A DNA stretch of 50,913 bases from CAXPZW01 sp964221845 (GTDB lineage: Bacteria > Bacteroidota > Bacteroidia > Flavobacteriales_D > Sanyastnellaceae): NCBI GenBank assembly GCA_964221845.1, contig CAXPZW010000041.1, positions 1-50,913 on the forward strand, written 5' to 3'. The position numbers and the translations under genes were made by a program. The notes below the pieces were generated by a model that searched no databases, was not told the DNA's origin, and was given only the letters and a program-made list of their open reading frames with translations. Shown in pieces: positions 25,612-33,789 of this stretch. Numbering within the stretch: the stretch's first letter is position 1; every line of letters begins with the position of its first letter.

Positions 25612-26162
25612 TGTGTGTTTTCCAGTGCTGTGCGCAGCCGCTTTAAGGTGCGGTGCATGCGGACTTTTGCGTTGGATTCGCTCCAGTCCAAAATCACAGC
25701 GATGTCTTTCAATTTGCGCTGTTCGAAGTAGCGCAGCTCTACCAGCATGCGGTCCTCTTCGCCGAGGGCGTTTAAGGCTTGTCCGAGTTGCTGCTCGGTG
25801 GCCTGCGGGGTGCTGACCTCTTCGAGCAGGGCCTCTGTTTGCGCGTACCCTGCGTGCATGGCGCGCAGTTTTTGGTTGCGGCGCGCGCCGTCAGTAATCT
25901 CGTTGAGCGCAATGCGGAACAACCAGGCCGAAAAGGCATGCCCGCGGTGGGTGTAGCGCCCGAGGTTTTGCAAGGCTTTGATGAACACCTGCTGGGTCAG
26001 ATCCTGGGCGTCTGCTTCACGGCGTACACGCTTGAAGACAAAGCGAAATACCGGACCGTAGTACTTACGGTACAGCGGCTCAAATGCCCGTGGATCCTCC
26101 TGCGCGCGTTCCACCAAGGCGAGGTCTTCGGCGGCGGATGTGGCGGGAGCAGGTTGGTTCAT
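25608..26162 (-). CDS. ECF-type RNA polymerase sigma factor
   Basis: Protein of 184 aa. Sigma region 2 spans about 25-95 (YYGPVFRFVFKRV, DAQDLTQQVFIKALQNL, AFSAWLFRIALNEITD) and region 4 about 120-178 (LGEEDRMLVELRYFEQRKLKDIAVILDWSES). Regions 1.1 and 3 are absent, as in ECF factors. It directs RNA polymerase to a small regulon, likely released by signals sensed by the membrane protein encoded immediately downstream. A possible self-promoter (TGTAACC/CGTTA) sits in the 36-bp gap upstream. Confidence 0.92.
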   Translation of the reverse strand: MNQPAPATSAAEDLALVERAQEDPRAFEPLYRKYYGPVFRFVFKRVRREADAQDLTQQVFIKALQNLGRYTHRGHAFSAWLFRIALNEITDGARRNQKLRAMHAGYAQTEALLEEVSTPQATEQQLGQALNALGEEDRMLVELRYFEQRKLKDIAVILDWSESNAKVRMHRTLKRLRTALENTQ

Positions 26163-26172
26163 CTATCTGGGG

Positions 26173-26198
26173 TAACGGAAAGTTTGCAAAGGGTTACA
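26173..26198 (-). promoter_or_regulatory. Candidate autoregulated ECF promoter
   Basis: Minus strand: TGTAACC (26198-26192), 14 nt, CGTTA (26177-26173), ending 10 nt before the sigma ATG at 26162. A GTAACC-like -35 and CGT-containing -10 fit ECF promoter style; it does not match TAnnTTTG. The 36-bp gap contains nothing else. Confidence 0.35.
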
Positions 26199-26624
26199 TC
26201 ACCCGGGAATCAACAGGACGGGGTAGGCAAACCGCACAGCTCGGCGGCGCCCTTCAAGGGTGGTGGGGTGGAAGGTAAGCTTGGTCTCGGCAAAGCCTTT
26301 CAGGGTCGCGTTCAGTTCGGGATAAGCCGACGAGGTGATTTTGGCTTGCTCCACAATTCCTGCTGCAGAAACGTTCAGTTCCATCCAGACCATGGTGGCC
26401 GTCTGTTCACAGGCCTCGCAAGGCAGAGTGACGCGCAAAATGCCATCGCTGAATTGGCCGCTTACTGGGCCGTTTTGGGGAACGGGGTTGAGTACCGGAG
26501 GTGTGGAGATGTCCACGAAGTAGGTCATGCCCGCAGGGCGGCGCACTTTGATGGAACCTGATTTTCCTTGGGCGTCCGCGGAAACTGAGGCAAGCAACAG
26601 ACATACAAGCAACACGAGACGCAT
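26199..26624 (-). CDS. Exported TonB C-terminal-domain-like protein (141 aa)
   Basis: Signal peptide MRLVLLVCLLLASVSADA, then a short linker and a domain resembling the TonB C-terminal fold: VWMELNVSAAGIVEQAKITSSAYPELNATLKGFAETKLTFHPTTLEGRRRAVRFAYPVLL. A Cys pair (LPCEACE) lies before it. Unlike a true TonB it lacks the N-terminal anchor and Pro-rich spacer, so it may be a periplasmic partner rather than an energy transducer. It lies 36 nt upstream of the sigma gene on the same strand and 25 nt downstream of the methyltransferase gene. Confidence 0.7.
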   Translation of the reverse strand: MRLVLLVCLLLASVSADAQGKSGSIKVRRPAGMTYFVDISTPPVLNPVPQNGPVSGQFSDGILRVTLPCEACEQTATMVWMELNVSAAGIVEQAKITSSAYPELNATLKGFAETKLTFHPTTLEGRRRAVRFAYPVLLIPG

Positions 26625-26649
26625 GGGCAGGCTTTGAAGGATAACGCGG

Positions 26650-27435
26650 CTAGGCGGGTTTGGTTACAGGGTGAAGCTGGCGGTAACGCGCCAGCAGGAT
26701 ACCCGCAGCAATGCCCGCGTTCAGGGATTCAGTGGGGCCGCTGCCGGGAATGGTAATGCGGGCGTGGGTTGAAGGGACCCGGATGCCGTGCGATTCGCTG
26801 CCGATGACCAGCACTGCGTTGGCTTCCAACGGCGCAGAGAGCGCATCTTCGCCGCCCATGTCGGCCAAGTAGACCGGGCGGTTGCAGGCATTGAGCCAAG
26901 GCTCTAAATCGGTGCGGTAGGTGGGCATACGAAACGCCGAGCCCATGGCGGCCTGAATCACTTTGGGGTTGGTGAGTTCGACGGTGTCTGGTGAGGCCAC
27001 TACGCAGGTTGCGCCAAACCACTCTGCGGTACGAAGCAGTGTTCCCAAATTGCCCGGGTCACGGATGCCGTCCAAAGCGAGGAGAAGACCGGTTTCAGGC
27101 GGTGGTGTGGTGGTTTCAGGTACGCCCAGCACAGCCAGCAACCCTGGCGCAGAGCGCAGTCCGGTCATGCGGTCCAGGTCTTTGACGTTTGCAGGGGTGA
27201 AGCGCACCGGTGCGGGCAGCCACTCGGGGCGCTCGGTGCCGAACACTTCGAGCATCTCCATACCGGCTTCCACCGCCTCACGGACCACTTTGTGCCCTTC
27301 AGCGACGAACGTCCCGGATTCTACCCGGAACTTTTTCTGCTGCAAGGCTTTGATTTGTTTGATCCGCGCCGCGCTCACTTTGCTTTCCACAACACCCAAA
27401 TTTGGGCGTAATTTGCGACTTCCTGACGTACGCAT
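26650..27435 (-). CDS. TrmH/SpoU family RNA methyltransferase
   Basis: About 261 aa from the ATG at 27435, or 246 aa from a GTG at 27390 that begins nearer the family N-terminus (KVSAARIKQIKALQQKKFRVESGTFVAEG). The N-terminal substrate-binding subdomain is followed by the SPOUT knot: LLLALDGIRDPGNLGTLLRTAEWFGA (motif 1), VLVIGSESHGI (motif 2) and IPGSGPTESLNAGIAAGILLARY (motif 3). It 2'-O-methylates ribose in rRNA or tRNA using SAM; the exact site is unknown. The ATG at 27435 overlaps the divergent tamL ATG by two bases, which makes the GTG start attractive. An open frame extends further upstream but is antisense to tamL and lacks family similarity. Confidence 0.9.
   Translation of the reverse strand: MRTSGSRKLRPNLGVVESKVSAARIKQIKALQQKKFRVESGTFVAEGHKVVREAVEAGMEMLEVFGTERPEWLPAPVRFTPANVKDLDRMTGLRSAPGLLAVLGVPETTTPPPETGLLLALDGIRDPGNLGTLLRTAEWFGATCVVASPDTVELTNPKVIQAAMGSAFRMPTYRTDLEPWLNACNRPVYLADMGGEDALSAPLEANAVLVIGSESHGIRVPSTHARITIPGSGPTESLNAGIAAGILLARYRQLHPVTKPA
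27395..27406. promoter_or_regulatory. Perfect palindrome between divergent methyltransferase and tamL genes
   Basis: CCCAAATTTGGG, 12 bp with no spacer, lies 28 nt upstream of the tamL ATG and immediately upstream of the alternative GTG start of the methyltransferase. It could be a shared operator; a TAATTTGC box for tamL follows at 27410. Confidence 0.3.
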
Positions 27436-29986
27436 GCGAACCACACTGCGCTTTCCATCCGTTTTTTTTCCGCTGCTGTTGCTCGGGCTGGTCTTGGCCA
27501 CGGGTTGCTCGCCCACCAAACGCTTGGGGGAAGGAGAGGTCTTTCTCAAGGACAATGAAGTGGTGGTGGTGGACGGTGCTTCGGTGGATTTTCCGCTGTA
27601 TGAATTGGAAGAGTTGGTGCGCCCCAAAACCAACCGCAAGACTCTGATTTTCCGTTTCAATTTGTGGGCGTACAACCGAATTGATCCCGCCAAACAGTTC
27701 AAGGCGAACCTGCGCAAACTTTCGGATGCCGAGCATAAAATCAGCCGATTACGCCAACGTCAGTCGCGGATTGATTCCACGCGTTGGCGCTACCGCCACC
27801 TCCAGCACCGCATCGACAAACTCACCGATAAACGTATCCGCGGCTGGCGAGATTGGTTGCGCGAAACGGTAGGGGAACCGCCCGTGTTGGTGGACCAAGA
27901 ACGCAGCCAGCAAACCGCGGAATACCTGGATATCTTTATGTCCAAGCGCGGGTATTTCGACAATCAGGTCACCCTGCAGTTGGACACCACGCGCAACGGA
28001 AAAAAAGTCACTGCTCGGTACTGGGTGCAGCCCGGCCAAGCGTTCAAGGTGGATTCCATCACATACGAATTCCGCGATTCGCTCTTGGCTGCTAGGTTAC
28101 CTGAGCTCATGCGCGACACCAAGCTCACCCCGGGCATGCGCTTCGACGTGGATGCATTCGACGATGAACGCGACCGGTTGGCCAAGTACCTGACCGGGCA
28201 CGGGTATTATGGATTTGTCAAGGATTTTATAGCGTTTGAGGCCGATAGTACCGTCGGTGGGGGCAAGGTGAACCTCAATATGGTGCTGCGCGGGATTCCC
28301 TTGCAAAGCCCGCAGACCCCCGATTCCATTGTCGAAATCCCGCACCGCAAGTTCTACATCCGCAACATCCACATCCACACCGACTACGAGCTCACCAATT
28401 CCGAGTACGAGGTTGCGGACACCTTGAGCAATGGCCAGGTGCACCTTTACTTCAACAAAGCGCCTACCACCGATCCTGAACTCATTCACTGCACCTTGGG
28501 CTTTGCGCCTGGAGACATGTACACCAAGTCGCGCATCGACCTCACCTACCGTAGGTTCTTGGAACTCGATCTGTACAACGCGGTCAACATGCGCTTTGAG
28601 CAGATCCTCGATGGGCCGGTGCCCGAGTTGGACATATACATCTTCCTGGACCCTGCAGACAAGCACTCCATTTCGTTGGAAACGCGAGGCACACACCGGG
28701 ACGGAAACCTGGGGGTGCAAGCCAATCTTTCCTACCGTCACAAGAACTTGTTTGCCGGCGCAGAGAGCTTGCAAAACGGCATCCGATTTGGACTCGAGGC
28801 CCAGCCGTTGCTGACCGCTGCGCAGGGTGGTGGAGATGTGACTCAAGATGTTTCCAACACATTGCGATTCAATACGTTTGAGATTGGGCCTGAAGTAACA
28901 CTTAAACTCCATCAGCTCTTTCCATTGGCCTGTGATCAGATGAGCCGCAGCGCCAACCCACAGACCGAATTGTCTGGCGCATTCAACTACCAATTGCGCG
29001 CTGACTATGAGCGCAGTTTGTGGAAGATCCGGTACGGGTACCACTGGCTGGAAAACCCGCGGATCGGTCGTCAGGTTTTCTGGGATGTGCTCGAAGTCTC
29101 TGAGATCAACATCACCAAATCCGAAGCCTTCCAGCAGATCCTCGACGACCTCAATGATGACTTCCTCAATGCCTCTTACAACGACCACTTGATTGTGGCC
29201 GGGCGGGGGAGTATCCTCACGAACTCGCAAGGCAATCAGCGCCAGCGTAAGTACTACTACAGCCGCTCTACGTTGGAGCTGGCCGGCAATGCCCTGCGCG
29301 GCTTGAGCAATGTTCTGGGCGCCACCGCGGACAGTGCAGGCAGCTACCGATTGTTTGGAATCCAGTACGCACAGTACGTCAAGTTCGAGCAGGATTTCCG
29401 CTTGTACCGGCGTATTGACGAACTCAACTCGGTGGCACTGCGGGTGTATCCGGGCATTGGTATTCCTTATGGCAACCTCAAGGTGTTGCCGTTTGAGAAA
29501 AGCTTCTTTGCAGGTGGAGCCAACGGCATCCGGGCGTGGCAGGCGCGTACCTTGGGCCCGGGGTCCTTCCGAGATACTACCGCGCTGGAGACCTTCAACA
29601 ACATTGGAGATATTCGTTTGGAAGGCAGTGTGGAGTTCCGTTTCAAGCTGACCAGCATGCTCGAAGCGGCGTTGTTTGTGGATGCAGGCAACGTGTGGTT
29701 GCTGCGCGAAGATGCGCTGCGTCCAGGTGCCCACTTTGAGGCCGACCGGTTCGTGAGTGAGATTGCCGTGGGGGCCGGATTGGGTGCGCGTTTGGATTTT
29801 GACTTCTTCTTGGTGCGGTTTGATCTGGGCTTGCAGCTGAAGGACCCGCGCAAAATTTCGGGCGAGCGCTGGATTTGGCAGCCCAACACCGAGTTCAAAG
29901 AGTACTTATCCACGTTTAATCCCGACGGAGAGGTGCGGGTAGGAGTGCCCATTCAGTTCAATTTGGGCATTGGGTATCCCTTCTAG
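27434..29986 (+). CDS. tamL: Translocation and assembly module outer-membrane lipoprotein TamL (BamA/TamA family)
   Basis: Protein of 850 aa. N-terminal lipoprotein signal: PLLLLGLVLATGC with Cys26, the hallmark that separates Bacteroidota TamL from TamA. Helical/charged segment at about 75-150, then POTRA-like domains (VTARYWVQPGQAFKVDSITYEF; KFYIRNIHIHTDYEL) to about residue 400, and a 16-strand-type Omp85 barrel to the end with the family C-terminal motifs (FFAGGANGIRAWQARTLGPG; AALFVDAGNVW; GLGARLDFDFFLVRFDLGLQLKDP). It inserts proteins or lipids into the outer membrane with an inner-membrane TamB partner not found here. The ATG at 27434 is chosen because it opens the signal peptide; the frame is open farther upstream. 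Confidence 0.92.
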   Translation: MRTTLRFPSVFFPLLLLGLVLATGCSPTKRLGEGEVFLKDNEVVVVDGASVDFPLYELEELVRPKTNRKTLIFRFNLWAYNRIDPAKQFKANLRKLSDAEHKISRLRQRQSRIDSTRWRYRHLQHRIDKLTDKRIRGWRDWLRETVGEPPVLVDQERSQQTAEYLDIFMSKRGYFDNQVTLQLDTTRNGKKVTARYWVQPGQAFKVDSITYEFRDSLLAARLPELMRDTKLTPGMRFDVDAFDDERDRLAKYLTGHGYYGFVKDFIAFEADSTVGGGKVNLNMVLRGIPLQSPQTPDSIVEIPHRKFYIRNIHIHTDYELTNSEYEVADTLSNGQVHLYFNKAPTTDPELIHCTLGFAPGDMYTKSRIDLTYRRFLELDLYNAVNMRFEQILDGPVPELDIYIFLDPADKHSISLETRGTHRDGNLGVQANLSYRHKNLFAGAESLQNGIRFGLEAQPLLTAAQGGGDVTQDVSNTLRFNTFEIGPEVTLKLHQLFPLACDQMSRSANPQTELSGAFNYQLRADYERSLWKIRYGYHWLENPRIGRQVFWDVLEVSEINITKSEAFQQILDDLNDDFLNASYNDHLIVAGRGSILTNSQGNQRQRKYYYSRSTLELAGNALRGLSNVLGATADSAGSYRLFGIQYAQYVKFEQDFRLYRRIDELNSVALRVYPGIGIPYGNLKVLPFEKSFFAGGANGIRAWQARTLGPGSFRDTTALETFNNIGDIRLEGSVEFRFKLTSMLEAALFVDAGNVWLLREDALRPGAHFEADRFVSEIAVGAGLGARLDFDFFLVRFDLGLQLKDPRKISGERWIWQPNTEFKEYLSTFNPDGEVRVGVPIQFNLGIGYPF

Positions 29987-29993
29987 AAGGGTC

Positions 29994-30005
29994 GTCAGCG
30001 CTGAC
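29994..30005. promoter_or_regulatory. Perfect 12-bp palindrome between tamL and accD
   Basis: GTCAGCGCTGAC, 8 nt after the tamL stop. Followed by TTTCAA, so it could be a weak terminator or an operator for accD; neither is certain. No other strong signal was seen in the 119-nt gap. Confidence 0.25.
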
Positions 30006-30105
30006 TTTCAACACTTCAGGTGGACTGCCGTGTGCAACTCTTGGCCGAAAGCCATTGTGCTTTGCTGTGTGTTCCGATATTTGCCGTTCCACCAAAACAC
30101 GATAC

Positions 30106-30954
30106 ATGGGTTGGTTTAAACGGATCAAAGAGGGCATCACCACCAAGTCTTCAGAGAAGAAGGAGATGCCAGAAGGCCTCTGGTACAACTGTCCTTCTTG
30201 CAAGGAGTTGATCACCACAGAGGAGCACACGCTCAACTACTGGACCTGTCCGAGTTGCGGGCACCACGAGCGCATTTCTGCAGAACAATACTTCCAGATT
30301 TTCTTCGACGAAAAACCCAAGGAGCTCTTCCCCAAGTACACCTCGGGCGACCCCTTGAAGTTCGAGGACAAGAAGACTTACAAAGACCGCGTCAAAGCCT
30401 CAACGGCCAAAACCGGTTTGAAGGACGCCATCCGCGTAGCGCACGGCACCATCAAAGAAAAAGAGATTGTGATCGCAGCCATGGACTTTGGGTTCATTGG
30501 CGGATCCATGGGCTCGGTGGTAGGAGAGAAGATCGCCAAAGGCATCGATCACGCCATCAAGCGTAAGTGCCCGTTCATGATTGTTTCAAAGTCTGGTGGC
30601 GCGCGTATGATGGAGGCCGGTTTCTCGTTGATGCAGATGGCCAAGACCTCGGCCAAGCTTGCGCAACTCAACGAAGCCAAGCTGCCCTACATCAGTTTAC
30701 TCACCGACCCAACCACCGGAGGGGTGACTGCTTCCTACGCCATGTTGGGCGATTTGAACATTGCTGAACCCGACGCGCTGATTGCCTTTGCGGGCCCTCG
30801 CGTGGTCAAGGAAACCATCGGCCGCGACCTACCTGAGGGCTTCCAGCGTTCGGAGTTTTTGTTGGAGCACGGCTTCTTGGATTTCATCTCTCCGCGTCAG
30901 GAGCTGCGTGAGCGCGTTGCGCAAGCGTTGAAAATGATGGAAGTCCCTGCGTAA
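30106..30954 (+). CDS. accD: Acetyl-CoA carboxylase carboxyltransferase subunit beta
   Basis: Protein of 282 aa from the ATG at 30106 (MGWFKRIKEGITT). The N-terminal zinc ribbon is intact: Cys29, Cys32, Cys48 and Cys51 (CPSC...CPSC). The crotonase-like carboxyltransferase core follows: FGFIGGSMGSVVGEKIAKGIDHA, SKSGGARMMEAGFSLMQMAKT, YISLLTDPTTGGVTASYA and IAFAGPRVVKETIGRDLPEGFQ. With the alpha subunit (accA, not in this window) it transfers CO2 from carboxybiotin to acetyl-CoA, giving malonyl-CoA for fatty-acid synthesis. Confidence 0.97.
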   Translation: MGWFKRIKEGITTKSSEKKEMPEGLWYNCPSCKELITTEEHTLNYWTCPSCGHHERISAEQYFQIFFDEKPKELFPKYTSGDPLKFEDKKTYKDRVKASTAKTGLKDAIRVAHGTIKEKEIVIAAMDFGFIGGSMGSVVGEKIAKGIDHAIKRKCPFMIVSKSGGARMMEAGFSLMQMAKTSAKLAQLNEAKLPYISLLTDPTTGGVTASYAMLGDLNIAEPDALIAFAGPRVVKETIGRDLPEGFQRSEFLLEHGFLDFISPRQELRERVAQALKMMEVPA

Positions 30955-30972
30955 AACCAGAAAGAAAACCTA

Positions 30973-30980
30973 CCTTTGCG
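30973..30980 (+). promoter_or_regulatory. -7 box of the rpsO promoter
   Basis: TACCTTTG, a perfect TAnnTTTG, 55 nt upstream of the rpsO ATG and 18 nt after the accD stop. No convincing -33 TTG at the usual distance. Confidence 0.5.
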
Positions 30981-31035
30981 GTCCCTTTAGACGCTTAGCG
31001 TTGAATGGCATAACAATCATTGAAACAATATTGGA

Positions 31036-31305
31036 ATGTATTTGACTCCAGAAAAAAAGCAAGAGTTCTTCGCCAAGTACGGCAAGAACGAGAAGGACAC
31101 CGGCTCTGCAGAAGCGCAGATCGCCATGTTCTCCTTCCGCATTGAGCACTTGACTGAACACCTCAAGCGAAACCGCAAAGACCACAACACCGAGCGATCA
31201 TTGATCCTGTTGGTAGGTAAGCGTCGTAGCTTGCTTGATTACCTCAAGAAGAAAGATATTGAACGCTACCGTGCGATTGTAAAAGACCTCGGTCTGCGTA
31301 AATAA
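31036..31305 (+). CDS. rpsO: 30S ribosomal protein S15
   Basis: Protein of 89 aa, the family length. Signatures: YLTPEKKQEFFAKYG, TGSAEAQIAMFSFRIEHLTEHLKRNRKDHNTERSL and LLVGKRRSLLDYLKKKDIERY, which contact 16S rRNA and S6/S18. Followed at 39 nt by a terminator hairpin and then pnp, the same order as in many bacteria where S15 and PNPase are linked post-transcriptionally. Confidence 0.97.
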   Translation: MYLTPEKKQEFFAKYGKNEKDTGSAEAQIAMFSFRIEHLTEHLKRNRKDHNTERSLILLVGKRRSLLDYLKKKDIERYRAIVKDLGLRK

Positions 31306-31343
31306 GAATGGCATACAAGGCCTGTTGACATAAACGCAAATGG

Positions 31344-31376
31344 CAGCTGTACCGTGGGTACGGCTGTCTTTGTTTT
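31344..31376 (+). terminator. Terminator or attenuator between rpsO and pnp
   Basis: 10-bp stem CAGCTGTACC/GGTACGGCTG with one G-T pair, 3-nt loop GTG, then TCTTTGTTTT. It would end most rpsO transcripts, with read-through into pnp 26 nt later, like the rpsO-pnp arrangement in enterobacteria. Confidence 0.7.
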
Positions 31377-31402
31377 ACAGACCCTACCCGCCCTATACAG
31401 AG

Positions 31403-33676
31403 ATGAACATGAACGTAGTAACAAAAACCATTGATTTGGGTGATGGAAAGGCCATCACCATCGAAACTGGCAAACTGGCCAAACAAGCACACGGGTCTGT
31501 CGTTGTACGCATGGGTGACACCATGCTGCTGGCCACCGCAGTTTCAAGCTACGACGCCAAAGACGACGTCGATTTTCTCCCACTCACCGTTGACTTCCGT
31601 GAGAAGTACGCCGCGGTAGGTCGCTTCCCAGGTGGCTTCTTCAAACGCGAGGCCCGTCCGAGCGATTACGAAGTACTGATCATGCGACTGGTGGACCGCG
31701 CGCTGCGCCCCACCTTCCCGGACGACTACCACGCCGGTACCCAGGTGATGATTCAAATGATGAGCTCAGACAAGAGCAACATGCCTGACGCCATGGCCGG
31801 TTTGGCCGCGTCTGCAGCGCTCATGGTTTCGGACATCCCATTCAACGGCCCAATTTCCGAGGTGCGTGTAGCGCGCATCGACGGAAAAATGATGATCAAC
31901 CCGAACATGGAAGAGTTGGCCTCGGCGGACATCGACCTGATTGTTGCGGGTTCGATGGACAGCATCGTGATGGTGGAAGGCGAGATGAGCGAAGTGTCAG
32001 AAGAAGAGATGGTAGAAGCCATCGAAGCTGCACACGCCGCCATCAAAGTGCACTGCCAAGTTCAGCTGGAGCTGGTGGAGGCCCTCGGCGGCCGCAAGGT
32101 GCGCGAGTACAGCCACGAGAACCACGACGAGGACCTTCGCGCCAAGACCATGGACGCCCTGTACCCCAAGTTCTACGAAGCTGCCAAGCAGAACAAAGAC
32201 AAAGGCCAGCGCAAAGAAGCCTTCGGTTCCATCAAAGAGGAATTCAAGGCCACCTTCGCCGAAGGTGAGCTGGAGGGCAAAGAATACATGTTGGGTCAGT
32301 ACGTGAAAGCTGCACAGAAAAAGGCTGTTCGAGACCTGCTGCTCAACGAAGGCCAGCGTTTGGATGGACGTGGTACCACCGAGATTCGTCCGATCTGGAC
32401 AGAGGTGGGCTACCTGCCAAGCACCCACGGCTCAAGCATCTTTACCCGTGGTGAGACCCAGTCGCTGACCACCCTCACCCTCGGTACCAAACTGGATCAG
32501 CAAACCATCGACGGCGCATTGATCGCTGGCGAAGAGCGTTTCCTGCTCCACTACAACTTCCCTCCATTCTCGACCGGTGAGGAGCGCCCATTGCGTGGTA
32601 CCAGCCGTCGTGAGGTAGGTCATGGTAACTTGGCGCTGCGCGCGCTCAAGCCTGTCCTTCCAGAGGTAGAAGATTGTCCTTACACCATTCGTCTGGTTTC
32701 AGAGATCCTGGAGTCGAACGGTTCGTCTTCGATGGCGACTGTGTGTGCCGGTTGTCTGGCGCTGATGGACGGCGGTGTGCCCATCAAGGCACCTGTTTCC
32801 GGCATCGCTATGGGTCTGGTGACCGACGAGTCGGGCAACTACAAAGTCCTCTCAGACATTTTGGGTGATGAGGATCACCTCGGTGATATGGACTTCAAGG
32901 TGACCGGTACTTCCAAAGGAATCACCGCTTGCCAGATGGATATCAAGATCTCAGGCCTGAGCATGCAAACCCTCACCGAGGCGCTGTTGCAAGCCAAGGA
33001 AGGTCGTGCCCACATCTTGAACGAAATGCTCAAGACCATGGATGCTCCTCGTGAGGATTATGCTGCCAACGCACCGCGTATCGTATCGTTCGAGGTGCCT
33101 ACCGATGTGATCGGTTCGATCATCGGCCCTGGTGGTAAGATCATCCAAGGCATCCAAGCCGATACCGGCGCCACCATCTCGATCGACGAGGTAGACGGCA
33201 AAGGTGTGGTAGAGATTGCTTCTGAAAACAAGTCTTCACTTGACGCCGCTGTGAGCGCTGTGAAGACCATCGCCTTCCCACCCACCGTAGACATCGGCGA
33301 GGTGTACAAAGGCAAGATCAAGACCGTTATGCCTTACGGCGCATTCGTAGAAGTACTGCCAGGCGTAGACGGCCTGCTGCATATCTCTGAATACGCATGG
33401 GAGCGCATTGAGAACCCAAGCGACGTCTTCACCGAAGGCGAAGAGATCGAGTTCAAGGTGACTGGTCGCGATCCAAAAACAGGCAAAATCAAGCTGAGCC
33501 GCAAGGTGCTGATTGAGAAGCCAGAAGGATACGTAGAGCGCGCTCCACGTGACCGAGGAGACCGTGGCCGAGGCCGTGGCGACCGCGGTGATCGCGGTGA
33601 TCGCGGACGCGGACGTGGAGATCGTCGTGGTGGCGATCGCGGAGGGGACCGTCGTCCTTCTCCCGATCAGAACTAA
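31403..33676 (+). CDS. pnp: Polyribonucleotide nucleotidyltransferase (PNPase)
   Basis: Protein of 757 aa from the ATG at 31403; an in-frame ATG at 31409 is equivalent, and a longer reading from 31340 runs through the terminator hairpin and is unlikely. Domains in order: first RNase PH core (about 10-150, SVVVRMGDTMLLATAV, FFKREARPSDYE), all-alpha linker, second RNase PH core (about 325-545, HGSSIFTRGETQSL, FSTGEERPLRGTSRREVGHG, catalytic MDFKVTGT), KH domain (about 570-630, DVIGSIIGPGGKIIQGI) and S1 domain (about 635-705). A C-terminal tail of ~45 residues is a repetitive Arg-Gly-Asp-rich run. It degrades RNA phosphorolytically and can add tails. Confidence 0.97.
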   Translation: MNMNVVTKTIDLGDGKAITIETGKLAKQAHGSVVVRMGDTMLLATAVSSYDAKDDVDFLPLTVDFREKYAAVGRFPGGFFKREARPSDYEVLIMRLVDRALRPTFPDDYHAGTQVMIQMMSSDKSNMPDAMAGLAASAALMVSDIPFNGPISEVRVARIDGKMMINPNMEELASADIDLIVAGSMDSIVMVEGEMSEVSEEEMVEAIEAAHAAIKVHCQVQLELVEALGGRKVREYSHENHDEDLRAKTMDALYPKFYEAAKQNKDKGQRKEAFGSIKEEFKATFAEGELEGKEYMLGQYVKAAQKKAVRDLLLNEGQRLDGRGTTEIRPIWTEVGYLPSTHGSSIFTRGETQSLTTLTLGTKLDQQTIDGALIAGEERFLLHYNFPPFSTGEERPLRGTSRREVGHGNLALRALKPVLPEVEDCPYTIRLVSEILESNGSSSMATVCAGCLALMDGGVPIKAPVSGIAMGLVTDESGNYKVLSDILGDEDHLGDMDFKVTGTSKGITACQMDIKISGLSMQTLTEALLQAKEGRAHILNEMLKTMDAPREDYAANAPRIVSFEVPTDVIGSIIGPGGKIIQGIQADTGATISIDEVDGKGVVEIASENKSSLDAAVSAVKTIAFPPTVDIGEVYKGKIKTVMPYGAFVEVLPGVDGLLHISEYAWERIENPSDVFTEGEEIEFKVTGRDPKTGKIKLSRKVLIEKPEGYVERAPRDRGDRGRGRGDRGDRGDRGRGRGDRRGGDRGGDRRPSPDQN

Positions 33677-33709
33677 GGCGGGCCTGCCACACTGGCACCC
33701 CAGCTAAAT

Positions 33710-33754
33710 CCGCACGGTTTTTGATGCAGTGCGGTCGAAAGGCAACGCTTTTCG
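33710..33754 (+). other. Two hairpins between pnp and rpoD
   Basis: CCGCAC/GTGCGG (33710-33715, 33729-33734) and then CGAAAGGC-AAC-GCTTTTCG (33736-33754, 8 bp with one G-T pair and a 3-nt loop). Neither is followed by a T-run, so termination is doubtful; an RNA-processing or protective structure for the pnp 3' end is possible. Confidence 0.3.
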
Positions 33755-33789
33755 AATCGTAACGTTTAAGGAGTAGCTGACACACGAAT

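Noticed and set aside
26963..27433. In-frame extension upstream of tamL
   Set aside because: It covers the methyltransferase gene on the other strand; the lipoprotein signal at 27434 defines the true start.
28097..29734. 545-codon minus-strand open frame inside tamL
   Set aside because: It is antisense to the Omp85 barrel; the composition is that of a mirror frame of GC-rich coding DNA and no domain is visible.
31340..31402. N-terminal extension of PNPase from 31340
   Set aside because: It would begin upstream of and run through the terminator hairpin, and PNPase homologues start near the MNMNVV sequence at 31403.
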